From Rhodobacteraceae bacterium HIMB11 (GTDB taxonomy: Bacteria > Pseudomonadota > Alphaproteobacteria > Rhodobacterales > Rhodobacteraceae), in contig AVDB01000011.1 of NCBI GenBank assembly GCA_000472185.1, positions 1 to 64,000 on the forward strand: a stretch of 64,000 nt of DNA. The letters run 5' to 3'. A program made the position numbers and the translations under genes. A model generated the notes under the pieces. It ran no database searches and was not told the origin of the DNA. It worked only from the letters and a program-made list of their open reading frames with translations. This document shows positions 54,357 to 63,361 of this stretch, one piece after another. Every line of letters begins with the position of its first letter. Positions within the stretch are counted from its first letter, which is position 1.

Positions 54357-55148
54357 ATGTTGAAACATTTCATCACAAGCGCAATCACGGCACTGACCCT
54401 GACAGCAGGCAGCGCATTTGCAGCGGGCGGAGCAGGCGAGATTGAGGACGCATATTTCTCATTCGAGGGTCCTTTTGGGACATTTGATCAAGAGCAATTG
54501 CGCCGCGGTCTTAAAGTATACACAGAGGTCTGTTCGGCATGTCACGGACTAAAGTATGTGCCTCTACGTACGCTTGCGGACAAAAACGGTCTTGGCTACT
54601 CAGAAGATCAGGTGCGTGCATATGCGGCAGAGAACTTTGAAGTATATGACGTCGATTTGGACGATACACGCCCTGCAAAACCAGCAGATCACTTCCCTGC
54701 GAATGACTCAGTTGGTGCACCTGACCTATCGTTGATGGCAAAGGCACGCGCAGGTTTCCACGGCCCGTATGGCACTGGTATCAACCAGTTGGTCAAAGGT
54801 ATGGGTGGTGCTGAATACATCGCCGCATTGCTGCATGGCTACACAGGCGTCGAGAAAGAAGAAGCTGGCGTAACGCTTTATGAAAACAAAGCGTTCCCTG
54901 GTGGTTGGATTTCAATGGGCCCACCCCTTGAGGATGAGTTGGTTGAGTTTGACGATGGTCACAAAAACGACGTACACCACATGTCAGAGGACGTTGCCGC
55001 GTTCCTGATGTGGGCCGCAGAACCCAAGATGATGGACCGTCAGGACGCAGGGTTCCGTGGTGTACTGTTTTTGGCTGTTCTATCAGTACTGCTGTACCTA
55101 ACGAACAAGCGTTTGTGGGCGCCGATCAAGCACGCGCGTAACGACTAA
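54357..55148 (+). CDS. petC: Cytochrome c1 of the bc1 complex
   Basis: The 263-aa protein has a signal peptide (1-22, ending AGSAFA), the haem motif CSACHGL near residues 60-66, the [10 protein letters not shown] segment after it, and a C-terminal anchor helix [22 protein letters not shown]. It gives electrons to cytochrome c2. petC ends the operon, and a strong terminator follows 24 nt after its stop. Confidence 0.96.
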   Translation: MLKHFITSAITALTLTAGSAFAAGGAGEIEDAYFSFEGPFGTFDQEQLRRGLKVYTEVCSACHGLKYVPLRTLADKNGLGYSEDQVRAYAAENFEVYDVDLDDTRPAKPADHFPANDSVGAPDLSLMAKARAGFHGPYGTGINQLVKGMGGAEYIAALLHGYTGVEKEEAGVTLYENKAFPGGWISMGPPLEDELVEFDDGHKNDVHHMSEDVAAFLMWAAEPKMMDRQDAGFRGVLFLAVLSVLLYLTNKRLWAPIKHARND

Positions 55149-55170
55149 TCGTACAATAATTGATGTGAAA

Positions 55171-55197
55171 AAGGCCCGCCGCGTGCGGGCCTTTTTT
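55171..55197 (+). terminator. Terminator after petABC
   Basis: GGCCCGC (55173-55179) pairs with GCGGGCC (55185-55191) across a short loop, and TTTTTT follows. It is a textbook intrinsic terminator after petC. Confidence 0.9.
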
Positions 55198-55218
55198 GTC
55201 CAAAAATAGCGATCTGTT

Positions 55219-56104
55219 TTACGTCGGTGTCTGGACCTGTTTTTGCTGTTGCAGGGCGCGCCACAATATAAAGCCCACGATCAGGATGTTTAGAAAATTC
55301 CACCCAATGCCATTCCAAAATGCCAAGGCATAAGATCCGCTGATGTCATAAATCCAGCCTGACATCCAACCCCCCCAGGGCCATCCCCATGATAGTGGCC
55401 ATCATCACGAACCCGACGCGTTCACCAGCCACGCGTGTGGGCAGATATTCGCAAACAATAATGGCATAGCTGGGCACTATGCCGCCCTGTGACAATCCAA
55501 AGACCAATGACACCAGATAGAGCGATGTGAGGCCGTCAGAGGGCAGGTAAAGGATCAATCCAATACACTGAAGGGTCGCGCCGATCAAAAGCGTTTTCAC
55601 CCCGCCCAAACGATCAGACAGCACGCCCGAGATTAAGCGAGAGATAACGCCACCCATCAACATCAGGGATAACATCTCGGCATCTGCGGTTGGGCCGTAT
55701 CCCAAGTCAACGCAGTAGGCGACGATAAGCACTTGTGGCATCGACATCGCGACACAGCATCCAACACCCGCTAACCCCAAAAGCCAGGTCAGAGTTTGGG
55801 CGTTGAAGGGAAGCGAACCCATCCTATTGTTGGATTGCGCATCGGAAAGTTCGATGGACAGATCGTTCACTTGACGGGAAAGCAGAAGGGACAATGGCAC
55901 CATAATGATGAATGTTAAGGTCGCCAGCCATAGATACACCCCATGCCATCCGGATGTGCGTAGCACTCCTGTCAGCAAAAGCGGCCATATCGCGCCCGAT
56001 AAATAATTTCCACTGGCCGCCATGGCGACTGCGATGCTATGATCACGAAGTGCACTTGTATAGCTATGACGCAGTGTTGTGGGAAAAAATAGCGTTAAAC
56101 GCCC
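55219..56104 (-). pseudogene. MFS transporter remnant: N-terminally truncated and frameshifted
   Basis: Residues such as AVAMAASGNYLSGAIWPLLLTGVL, VDLGYGPTADAEMLSLMLMGG and VSLVFGLSQGGIVPSYAI identify an MFS carrier. The frame breaks at a 7-C run (55370-55376). After it the other frame reads GWMSGWIYDISGSYALAFWNG to a stop at 55219; eight C would rejoin them. The upstream frame closes right beside the GNAT stop, so the first roughly 130 residues (about four helices) are absent. The nearest ATG is 56023. Truncation makes function unlikely whatever the frameshift is. Substrate is unknown. Confidence 0.75.
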
Positions 56105-56653
56105 TTACCAAATGGCAGGGTTTTTTAAGGCTGAAACGCAGGTGCAGGACCCCTGCAAAGGGGCGATTTCGGGGCCATACAGGGATTGACCGATCCAGCC
56201 GATCGGCATGCTTAGTGGAAATGGCGGTGGCGCGACCTGTTCTGTCACAGGTAAAAACCCAATTTTTCCGTAATAATTTGGATCGCCATAGGTCATCAAA
56301 ATGTCGACGCCATGATCCTTTAGCGCCGCGATACTTTCCCGCAATAGAGTCTGTCCGATACCGTTGTTTTGGTGATCTGGGTGAACAGCCATTGGAGATA
56401 AGATAAAGACATTTCGGGCATCATCTGAATAGCTCAAACGCGAAAATATCGCGCAACCGATGACGGTATCATGATGCAAGGCGGTAAAGATAAATACATC
56501 GCCTTCGGGGGTATTTTCCAAAAGATGTTCGACAAGCGTGCGGATAAGCGTACCCTCTGATTCACCTTCGGACTCAGAAAACGAATTATAAAAAACATCA
56601 ATTATTTGCTGCGCTACGGGTGCGAATTTTTCGATGCGTTGAAAATCATACAT
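56105..56653 (-). CDS. GNAT-family N-acetyltransferase
   Basis: The 182-aa protein has the acetyl-CoA-binding motif AVHPDHQNNGIGQTLLRESI near residues 90-110 and GDPNYYGKIGFLPVTEQ, as in the YhbS-like subgroup. The substrate (small molecule or protein amine) is unknown. The gene appears complete, ending SALKNPAIW. The MFS remnant follows directly on the same strand, and the Hpt gene ends 10 nt upstream of its start. Confidence 0.85.
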   Translation of the reverse strand: MYDFQRIEKFAPVAQQIIDVFYNSFSESEGESEGTLIRTLVEHLLENTPEGDVFIFTALHHDTVIGCAIFSRLSYSDDARNVFILSPMAVHPDHQNNGIGQTLLRESIAALKDHGVDILMTYGDPNYYGKIGFLPVTEQVAPPPFPLSMPIGWIGQSLYGPEIAPLQGSCTCVSALKNPAIW

Positions 56654-56663
56654 AAGGCCAAGA

Positions 56664-57017
56664 TTAGCTTAAAAATCCTTCATTTCTAATCGCATCTTTG
56701 CTGTCTTTCCAAAGTGTGTTCAGATTGTCGATTTCGGACCACAACGCGTCGACACCCTGTTGTTTCACGTTCACCTCGATCACATTCAATTTGTGGCGCA
56801 TTGCCGAAAGACCCAGTTGTGCAGATGACCCTGCCGTTTTGTGGATGTCTTTGATCAAATCCTCTACGGGCGCGTCCTTGCCTTGTTGCGAGTTTAAAAG
56901 GGTCATCAAAGCGTTCGCCTCGTCTTCGTACCGGGTTAACAGCATTTCGGCAGTGTCATGGCTCAATTGTTCTGAGAGTTCACCAAGGACCCTCTTGTTC
57001 AATATTTCGTCTGTCAT
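56664..57017 (-). CDS. Histidine phosphotransfer (Hpt) domain protein
   Basis: The 117-aa all-helical protein has the Hpt motif DIHKTAGSSAQLG; His59 is the predicted phosphoacceptor. It contains no kinase or receiver domain, so it would relay phosphate between a hybrid kinase elsewhere and a response regulator. The regulator gene at 57368 is divergent from it across a 350-nt A+T-rich region, making it a candidate partner. The GNAT gene follows after 10 nt. Confidence 0.85.
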   Translation of the reverse strand: MTDEILNKRVLGELSEQLSHDTAEMLLTRYEDEANALMTLLNSQQGKDAPVEDLIKDIHKTAGSSAQLGLSAMRHKLNVIEVNVKQQGVDALWSEIDNLNTLWKDSKDAIRNEGFLS

Positions 57018-57367
57018 TTTGACATCCTTGACCTGTTCGGCTGATTGTAGCCAAATTTTCCATGATTAGAGCTGTTATCATCTTCAATGCTATGGCAGAT
57101 TCATCATCCAATATAGTGTCATTTGCAATTTGCGGTGCAACACTTTTATGATTCAAAACTTCGCGTTCATAAATTTCTAATGGACCAAATAGATTGATTG
57201 AATTTTAAAACTGTCTGTCCTAAAACGGATAGAACTAAGCAAAAAGGGTATATTTGATACAAAAGAGTAGCATTTAAATTATCGGCATTTACTATCAGTA
57301 CTAAACAATAATCTACTGTGCTAGGTCCGTTGTAAAAAGATATCAAAGATATAAATTTGGTGAAGAA
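57018..57367. other. A+T-rich intergenic region between Hpt and response regulator genes
   Basis: These 350 nt separate two divergent signalling genes and should hold both promoters. The right two thirds are A+T-rich with many short oligo-A/T runs. I found no TGT-N12-ACA box, no clear hairpin and no credible ORF. Confidence 0.6.
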
Positions 57368-57985
57368 ATGAAAATTCTTATTGCTGACGATCATTATCTC
57401 CTGCTTGATTCATTGGTTATATTTTTAGAAAGTGAAGGTAATATTGAAACTGTCACTGCTTCTGATTTTGATGGCGCGATGGCGCTTGTTGATGCGCAGG
57501 GGCCATTTGATTTGATCATACTTGATTATAACATGCCGGGTATGAAGGGTCTGACAGGTTTAAAAATCGCGCTGGCCCACAATGGTGGACAAAAGATTGC
57601 CTTGATGTCAGGTATCGCCACCAAATCTGTCGCGGAAGAGGCGTTGGCAGCGGGCGCTGCGGGTTTTGTCCCTAAAACACTTTCTGCAAAATCGCTTATA
57701 AATGCTGTGCGTTTCATGGCGATGGGCGAACAATACGCACCCATCGACTTTATGACACAAGAAGAAGAGGCTGCTGCGCCAAACCCATTGGCCGAAAAAC
57801 TGTCACGCCGCGAACTTCAGGTTCTTGAAGGGCTGTCTCAGGGGAAGTCGAACAAAGAAATCGCACGCGATCTGGATTTGCAGGAACCAACGATCAAGCT
57901 GCATGTGAAAACACTCTATCGTAAAATTGGCGCGGCAAACCGAACACAAGCGGCCCTGATTGCGAAAGAGCAAGGGCTTTTCTAG
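57368..57985 (+). CDS. NarL/LuxR-family response regulator
   Basis: The 205-aa two-domain regulator has a receiver domain (1-115) with acidic pocket DD (7-8), phosphoacceptor Asp53 (LILDYNMPG) and FVPKTL Lys. The LuxR-type HTH (about 138-200) contains LSRRELQVLEGLSQGKSNKEIARDL and PTIKLHVKTLYRKIGAANRTQA. GGTGAAG precedes ATG 57368. No sensor kinase gene is adjacent; the divergent Hpt protein may feed it. Its targets are unknown. A terminator follows. Confidence 0.93.
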   Translation: MKILIADDHYLLLDSLVIFLESEGNIETVTASDFDGAMALVDAQGPFDLIILDYNMPGMKGLTGLKIALAHNGGQKIALMSGIATKSVAEEALAAGAAGFVPKTLSAKSLINAVRFMAMGEQYAPIDFMTQEEEAAAPNPLAEKLSRRELQVLEGLSQGKSNKEIARDLDLQEPTIKLHVKTLYRKIGAANRTQAALIAKEQGLF

Positions 57986-58008
57986 GTCCACAGTGACAAG
58001 TCACGCGA

Positions 58009-58042
58009 AAGGCGGTAAGTGATCTTCACGACCGCCTTTTTT
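58009..58042 (+). terminator. Terminator after the response regulator gene
   Basis: AAGGCGGT (58009-58016) pairs with ACCGCCTT (58031-58038) with further pairing in the loop (GTGA/TCAC), followed by a T-run. The next gene's apparent TTG start lies only 3 nt past the T-run. Confidence 0.85.
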
Positions 58043-58044
58043 AT

Positions 58045-59235
58045 TTGGAACGCCCCTTGGCCTTGGATCATTTCAAACCTCATCCAGACGCTGAATTTAT
58101 TGATCTGTCCCCAAATGGGTGTCAGGCCACTCTCTTGGGCAGGTTTTGGAAAATGATCGATGCAGGGCAAGAGCCTGTGATTGGTCAGAACGGCATTATA
58201 TCCGCAGACACCCAAACGGATAGGGGCGTCTTTCAATGTGAAACAGGTGGAACATCAGGGAAGCCAAAGCGTATTCGCAGAACGGCCGAAAGTTGGCTGG
58301 CCAGCATTCGGGTGATTTTTGAAAAATACACCAATTCTTCGGAATGCTACGGTATTTTGGGGGATCTGGGGCATTCGCTCGCGTTTTATGCAGCGGTTGA
58401 GGCGCAGATAATAGGAATCCGCTGTGTGTCCGTCGCCGGCAGATCACCCAAAGAGCAGGCGCAACAATTTGCAAACACAGGTGTTGATGTGATCTACGCA
58501 ACACCAACGCAAATGCGATTGCTATCTAAATCACATCGCGTTTTAGAAAATGTGCAGGTTGTCTTTATCGGAGGCGGTCGACTTGATCCAGAAACACGTG
58601 TGCAGGTCCAATTTCTTGCTCCAAATGCGAAAATCTTGCAGTTTTATGGGGCTGCAGAAACCAGTTTTATCACTCTGGCAGAACCACATCACGATGCGGT
58701 ATCTGTTGGGATCGCATTTCCGGGCGTAGAAATTGATATCCGAAACATCGACAGCGACGGCATTGGTGATGTTTGGATTAAATCACCTTATGTCTTTTTG
58801 GGATACGCGCAGGGTCATGCGCCTGACACCTATTGGCAGGATGGTTGGTTAACGATTGGGGAACTTGGAAAATTAGACGGTGCAAGGCAGTTGTTTTTGT
58901 CAGGTCGAAAATCACGGGTGTTTACCGTCGCGGATAAAACAATTTATCCAGAGGACATTGAACAGTATCTAAATGCCCAAACCGAAGTGATTTCATCGGC
59001 GGTATTTCCTGTGGACGATCCGTTGCGCGGGGCACGGATTTATGTGGCACTGTGTTCCGATCGAACAGATTGTAATCCGATGCAGCGAATTTTCAGTGAC
59101 TTGAAAGAACGGGGCCTGATGGTAGACCGCGGGCGAATATATGGCTTGGATGACTGGCCTATGTTGATGTCAGGCAAACCAAATTATCAAAAATTGCGGG
59201 CAACAGTGTCGGAGGATGCATGGCAAAAATTATAG
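58045..59235 (+). CDS. AMP-binding acyl-CoA ligase-like protein, short form
   Basis: The 396-aa adenylate-forming enzyme has the P-loop ETGGTSGKPKRIRRT (about residues 68-82), QFYGAAETSF near 192, and the hinge/C-terminal region WLTIGELGKLDGARQLFLSGRKS with late Lys in MLMSGKPNYQK. It is about 100 residues shorter than typical acyl-CoA synthetases, lacking most of the N-terminal subdomain. The start seems to be TTG 58045, directly after a terminator and with no ribosome-binding site. The thiolase gene overlaps its end by 16 nt. Substrate is unknown. Confidence 0.75.
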   Translation: MERPLALDHFKPHPDAEFIDLSPNGCQATLLGRFWKMIDAGQEPVIGQNGIISADTQTDRGVFQCETGGTSGKPKRIRRTAESWLASIRVIFEKYTNSSECYGILGDLGHSLAFYAAVEAQIIGIRCVSVAGRSPKEQAQQFANTGVDVIYATPTQMRLLSKSHRVLENVQVVFIGGGRLDPETRVQVQFLAPNAKILQFYGAAETSFITLAEPHHDAVSVGIAFPGVEIDIRNIDSDGIGDVWIKSPYVFLGYAQGHAPDTYWQDGWLTIGELGKLDGARQLFLSGRKSRVFTVADKTIYPEDIEQYLNAQTEVISSAVFPVDDPLRGARIYVALCSDRTDCNPMQRIFSDLKERGLMVDRGRIYGLDDWPMLMSGKPNYQKLRATVSEDAWQKL

Positions 59236-60312
59236 CGGCATTGCGTTCGGCGGTTGTGCCGCGCGCTGGGGCATTTTCTCATCTATCCTTTCACGAATTG
59301 GCGGCGCCCGTCATTCAAAGCGTTATCGGGAAAGCGGGTGTTCGAATAGATCAGGTTGATGAATTGATAGTCTCAAACGCATTGGGTGCTGGTGGCAACC
59401 CTGCATCCCCTGTGTGCCTTGGCAGCGGGTCTGCCAGTGGTTGTTGCGGGGCTTTCCATTGATCGGCAATGTGTTGGAGGTTTGGACGCGATCATACGTG
59501 CGGCGGATATGGTGGATGCAGGCCGCGCGCGTGTGGTTGTTGCAGGTGGCGCAGAAAGTTATTCACGTCGCCCCCTGCGTATGCACAGCAATCATGGAGC
59601 GGATATTTGCGTGGCCTATGATCGCCCCGCATTTGCACCAGAACCCGCATTTGATCCTGATCCGCATATTGCAATGGCATCATTGGCCGCACGTCACGCG
59701 ATTTCGCGTGACGCGCAAGAGGCTTATGCACAGCAATCGCATCAGAACGCGCTGGACGCACATGATCACCTAACCCATGAAATCGTTGAAATTGCGGGCA
59801 TAAATTGTGATCCCTATGCCCGAAAGCTTTGCTCAAATGTCATGGCCAAGGCACCTGTGCTGGTGGGCTCAGTCACTGCTGCGACAGCCGCTGTAGCGGC
59901 TGATGGGGCCGCTTTTGTTGTGGTTGTCACGAATGATTTTGAAACGAATGTCTCACGATCCCTGTCAATTGGGCCTGCGCTGACGATTGGTTCCGCACCC
60001 GAGGATCCTGCGCTTGCCCCGATTCCCGCGATCAAGGGTGTTTTATCCAAGCACGGAAACACCATAGATCGGGTTGAGATGATGGAGGCCTATGCCGTGC
60101 AATCCATGGCCTGCATTGATGGGGCTGGATTGGATGTGAATACCGTAAATCGGTGTGGCGGCGCGCTTGCGCGGGGGCATCCCATAGGGGCATCTGGGGC
60201 GATCCTTGCCGTGCGCCTGTTCCATGATTTACAACCTGCCCAAACAGGGTTGGCCGCGATTGCCGCCGTTGGTGGATTGGGCAGTGCTGTGATATTTGAA
60301 CGGCAGGTTTAG
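59220..60312 (+). CDS. Thiolase family protein (frameshifted as read)
   Basis: ATG 59220 reads to GAGGNPAS, then an out-of-frame stretch to 59462. The +1-shifted frame continues LCALAAGLPVVVAGLSIDRQCVGGLDAI to 60312. Loss of one C from the CCCC at 59407-59410 joins them into about 363 aa. The nucleophile Cys is in RQCVGG; HGNTIDRVEMMEAYAVQ and RCGGALARGHPIGASG carry the His and second Cys region. Thiolases cleave or form 3-ketoacyl-CoA. Overlap with the acyl ligase suggests a joint pathway. A real lesion cannot be excluded. Confidence 0.8.
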
Positions 60313-60851
60313 GCGCGCGAAAGAACCTTATCAGGTTGCGCGCGATAGATCGCTTGTGTCACGAACCCGCAGATGACGACCTTGACCAAATCGCCAATGA
60401 CAAAGGCTGAAACAAGGCCAAATGCCGCCACGAACGGCTTGTCCAGAACCAGGGCCATGCCGATGACGCCTGGGATATAAAGGGCGATCACACCCCCCAT
60501 GAATGAAGCGATAAAAGATGATGTTAGCACGTTCGTTTTCACGCGTTCCATGACCCACCCAGTTACAAATGCCGCGATGGGAAAGCCAATTATGAACCCA
60601 ACAGAAGGTCCCGACAGCAACCCAAGGCCACCGCGCCCACCTGCCAATAGCGGAAGTCCAGCAAGGGTCAAAACAATGAATAGCAATGCAGCTGCGCCAC
60701 CGCGTTTCGCGCCTAGAACCGTTCCGCAAAGCATGATGCCCAAGCTTTGTGCGGTGATTGGAACACCAAAGGCGAGTGTGAATTTTGGCACCAAACCCAG
60801 TGCTGCTATTAGTGCTGCAAAAACAGCAATCAGTACGGTTGATCTTTCCAT
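60309..60851 (-). CDS. bioY: Biotin ECF transporter substrate-binding (S) component
   Basis: The 180-aa membrane protein has about six helices and the BioY landmarks VPITAQSLGIMLCGTVLGAKRGG, GLPLLAGGRGGLGLLSGPSVGFIIGFPIAAFVTGW. It binds biotin with high affinity and works with BioM and BioN. I used ATG 60851 (MERSTVLIAVFAALIAALG); the longer frame to 60962 lies in bioN. It lies 5 nt downstream of bioN and overlaps the thiolase stop tail to tail by 4 nt. Confidence 0.94.
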   Translation of the reverse strand: MERSTVLIAVFAALIAALGLVPKFTLAFGVPITAQSLGIMLCGTVLGAKRGGAAALLFIVLTLAGLPLLAGGRGGLGLLSGPSVGFIIGFPIAAFVTGWVMERVKTNVLTSSFIASFMGGVIALYIPGVIGMALVLDKPFVAAFGLVSAFVIGDLVKVVICGFVTQAIYRAQPDKVLSRA

Positions 60852-60856
60852 TTTGG

Positions 60857-61471
60857 CTATCCTTCGTCGTTTGTCCATACACCGCCGCGTGCCCGCAGGG
60901 CATTTGCTACGTGGTCGGCGTCGTTTAACACTGAAAGCGTCAGGGGCACAACAATACGCCATCCAGATTTTCCTCTGGACCGCGCGCGAAGTGCCGCATG
61001 CATTGTAATCCCACGCTCAATCAGGCTTGGAATAAAACGAATAAACAGCGCGATTGTAAGCGCCAGGGGCTTTGTTGATATCCCGATCCAGTTTAAAGGG
61101 CGTAACAATCGCAATAAAACATCAATCATGTCATTTAGCGATGTGGTCATTGTCACCATGTTTGCAAACGCAACAGTGATCAGCATGCGCAGGATGATTT
61201 CGCAACCTACCCCGATATCGTTTGTGATGCCATGATATATACCAATGATCAGCACAAATGGCCAAAGCGGCCAAAGCATGCGCGCCCCAAATTTTGCAAA
61301 TGAAAACCCCTGAGAAAGATAAAGAGCGACCACAGCACATGTCAGGCACGCAAGTACAATCAGCGACTTAATTTGAAATAGAGCGGTTGATATAACACAG
61401 AGTGCCAGCAATTTTTGACCTGCCGAGATTTTGTGGAATATCGTTTTTTGTGGCACTGTAAGGGTCAGCAT
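60857..61471 (-). CDS. bioN: Biotin ECF transporter transmembrane (T) component
   Basis: The 204-aa protein is a CbiQ-like energy-coupling component with four or five helices. The cytoplasmic coupling motif is visible as HAALRARSRGK and, near the C-terminus, ANALRARGG. It couples BioM ATP hydrolysis to BioY. The ATG at 61471 overlaps the bioM stop (TGATG). The order bioM-bioN-bioY is that of alphaproteobacterial tripartite biotin transporters. Confidence 0.92.
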   Translation of the reverse strand: MLTLTVPQKTIFHKISAGQKLLALCVISTALFQIKSLIVLACLTCAVVALYLSQGFSFAKFGARMLWPLWPFVLIIGIYHGITNDIGVGCEIILRMLITVAFANMVTMTTSLNDMIDVLLRLLRPLNWIGISTKPLALTIALFIRFIPSLIERGITMHAALRARSRGKSGWRIVVPLTLSVLNDADHVANALRARGGVWTNDEG

Positions 61472-62166
61472 CAAAGAACCTTAATCCGGGTCATTTCGTC
61501 GATGAATCTGGGCACGACTGTATCGGGTGACCCTGTTTCAACGACTTGTCCCTGTTCCAACCAAATCGCCACATCGTAGTTTTGAATGGGTGCGGTATCG
61601 TGTGTGATATATATCAAGGTTTGGGGCAATGATTGCAAGATCGTTGTTAATTGGCGCTGGGCTGGAATATCTAACGCGGCAAAGGGTTCGTCCAGAATGA
61701 TCACTTTTGGTTCCATCGCCAAAATCGCCATCAGGCACAGAAGCTTTTTTTGCCCTTGCGATAGGGTGCTGATCGCACGATCACGCCAGTCTGATTTTCC
61801 AAATTTTGATAAATATGACATGGCACGCTGATCAGCGACTGGTTTGTCAACGCCCATTTGGGTCAACCCAAATACCATTTCTTCGATCACAGTTGGGAAA
61901 ATAATCTGATGATCGGGGTTTTGAAAAATCATCCCAACCGTATTCAATGCCGCGCGTCTGTCTTTGTAAACATCAATATCGTTGACGCGGATTACCCCCT
62001 GATTGGGGCGATCAAGTCCGCAAATCAATCGTGATAATGTGGATTTTCCCGATCCGTTGCGCCCCAGAATGGCGATACGTTTGGCAACGGATTGAAACGA
62101 CACCGACCTTAGGATTGCGGTGTCATTAATTTGATAACTGACGTCTGTGATGGAAATGCTGTTCAT
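61471..62166 (-). CDS. bioM: Biotin ECF transporter ATPase
   Basis: The 231-aa ABC ATPase has Walker A GRNGSGKS (35-42), Q-loop FQNPDHQIIFP typical of ECF/CbiO ATPases, signature LSQGQKK and Walker B VIILDEPFAALD, with a switch His in THDTAP. It powers BioNY. It is the first gene of bioMNY; no clear ribosome-binding site is visible before ATG 62166. Confidence 0.93.
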   Translation of the reverse strand: MNSISITDVSYQINDTAILRSVSFQSVAKRIAILGRNGSGKSTLSRLICGLDRPNQGVIRVNDIDVYKDRRAALNTVGMIFQNPDHQIIFPTVIEEMVFGLTQMGVDKPVADQRAMSYLSKFGKSDWRDRAISTLSQGQKKLLCLMAILAMEPKVIILDEPFAALDIPAQRQLTTILQSLPQTLIYITHDTAPIQNYDVAIWLEQGQVVETGSPDTVVPRFIDEMTRIKVL

Positions 62167-62225
62167 GTTCGCCCAATCCTTCTGGACGCGGAATTAGCGG
62201 GCTGGGGATAAGGATGTCAAATACT

Positions 62226-62265
62226 TAAAAATGCGAATGGCCACACGTATACTTCGCAGCCATTC
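62226..62265 (-). terminator. Terminator of the small exported protein gene
   Basis: On the minus strand GAATGGC and GCCATTC (62259-62265 / 62235-62241) form a stem followed by GCATTTTT. It lies about 23 nt past the stop of the 62.3-kb gene, before bioM. Confidence 0.6.
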
Positions 62266-62287
62266 AAATCACTTTTTTAAATATTAC

Positions 62288-62476
62288 TTACTTCTTGTCT
62301 GCTGCTGCAGCGATTGCAATCAATAGTAGCGCTGGAAGAACCCAACCTGATGCAGATGATGCTGCTGCTTCTGGTGCAGGAACAACTGGTGCTTCCATTG
62401 TTGCTGGCGCTGGGTTGCCAGCAAAAGTAGATGTTGCAGCCACTGCGAATGCTGTTGCAAGAGCGATCTTTTTTAT
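62288..62476 (-). CDS. Small exported/membrane protein, apparent ATA start
   Basis: The 62-aa product begins (I/M)KKIALATAFAVAATSTFAG, a clear signal peptide, then a Pro/Ala-rich stretch (PAPATMEAPVVPAPEAA) and a C-terminal hydrophobic segment (GWVLPALLLIAIAAAADKK). Function is unknown. AGAGGT lies 6 nt before an ATA codon at 62476, where such signal peptides would start with ATG. The only upstream conventional start is GTG 62521, which lacks a ribosome-binding site and adds 15 polar residues. Either AUA initiation, a base change or the GTG is used. Confidence 0.65.
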   Translation of the reverse strand: MKKIALATAFAVAATSTFAGNPAPATMEAPVVPAPEAAASSASGWVLPALLLIAIAAAADKK

Positions 62477-62608
62477 TTTGTTACCTCTTATGTTGCGAAA
62501 CGTGCTTGTTTCTTGGGACACGATCTTTTGCGGGCCCGATGCATATTTAATATCTTAAGTTGATGTCAGTGCGTAATAATTTCGTATAAGCTAGAAAATC
62601 TACAAAGA

Positions 62609-63202
62609 CTAAATGATTAGGACTTGGGTTCCAAGTTTGGTGGCGGCAAATAACTCAGCAATTTGTGAGTTATAGAGGCCAATGCACCCATTTGATGACC
62701 TTCTGCCAATTTTTCGAGTATCATGAGTTCCATGGATCCTAAAGTAGGTCCAACTCAGATATAATGCGTGGGTTCCAAGTGGATTATCAGGCCCTGGTCC
62801 GATAAATTCAGGCCATTCAGGATTTCTTTTTCTCATGGCAGGCGTCGGCCGCCATGACGGACCTTCAACTTTTTTGATAATTTTAGTATATCCCCGTTTC
62901 GTAAGGTCTTCTGTCATAGGGACAGAAGTGGGGTATAAACGGTATGTTTCTTCGTCCTGTGACCAGAAATGTAACGCTCGAGAAGAAATATCAACCAAGA
63001 TTGCGCCATTTTTCAGTGTATCAAAGTAGGGACGCCAATCTAAAGCACGGAAACTGGAAATGTTGTGACGAACAACGCCTGTCACATCATTTTCTTGTTC
63101 CGTAGTGGTTTCGGAATTCACGTTGGTAGTTTCTGACAAGCTCTGAGTTGCTAACAATGCACAGCCAGCTGTGACTAAACCTCGTCTGGTAAATCCTACC
63201 AT
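62609..63202 (-). CDS. L,D-transpeptidase (YkuD family), Tat-like signal
   Basis: The 197-aa protein has a twin-arginine-like leader (MVGFTRRGLVTAGCALLATQSLS) and a C-terminal YkuD domain. The catalytic signature is RIHGTHDTRKIGRRSSNGCIGLYN with His and Cys at about residues 155 and 174. Such enzymes make 3-3 cross-links in, or attach proteins to, peptidoglycan in the periplasm. I use ATG 63202. A second, partial L,D-transpeptidase lies at the window end, with a CAP lipoprotein between. Confidence 0.9.
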   Translation of the reverse strand: MVGFTRRGLVTAGCALLATQSLSETTNVNSETTTEQENDVTGVVRHNISSFRALDWRPYFDTLKNGAILVDISSRALHFWSQDEETYRLYPTSVPMTEDLTKRGYTKIIKKVEGPSWRPTPAMRKRNPEWPEFIGPGPDNPLGTHALYLSWTYFRIHGTHDTRKIGRRSSNGCIGLYNSQIAELFAATKLGTQVLII

Positions 63203-63361
63203 GATCATCCTCCAGTCTTAACGTACTATGTCCAAATATGACGTTAATCCTGCAATTACAAATCACACTCCTGTGTTTTTTGCAAAATTTGTCGTTGTGG
63301 GTTTGATAAGTCACGGTGGCAAGGGTATGTGACTAATGGAATATACGATTAGGTGAAACAA

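Noticed and set aside
55171-55197. Repeat/CRISPR-like interpretation of G+C palindromes
   Set aside because: Isolated single hairpins followed by T-runs are terminators; no array of regularly spaced repeats was seen anywhere.
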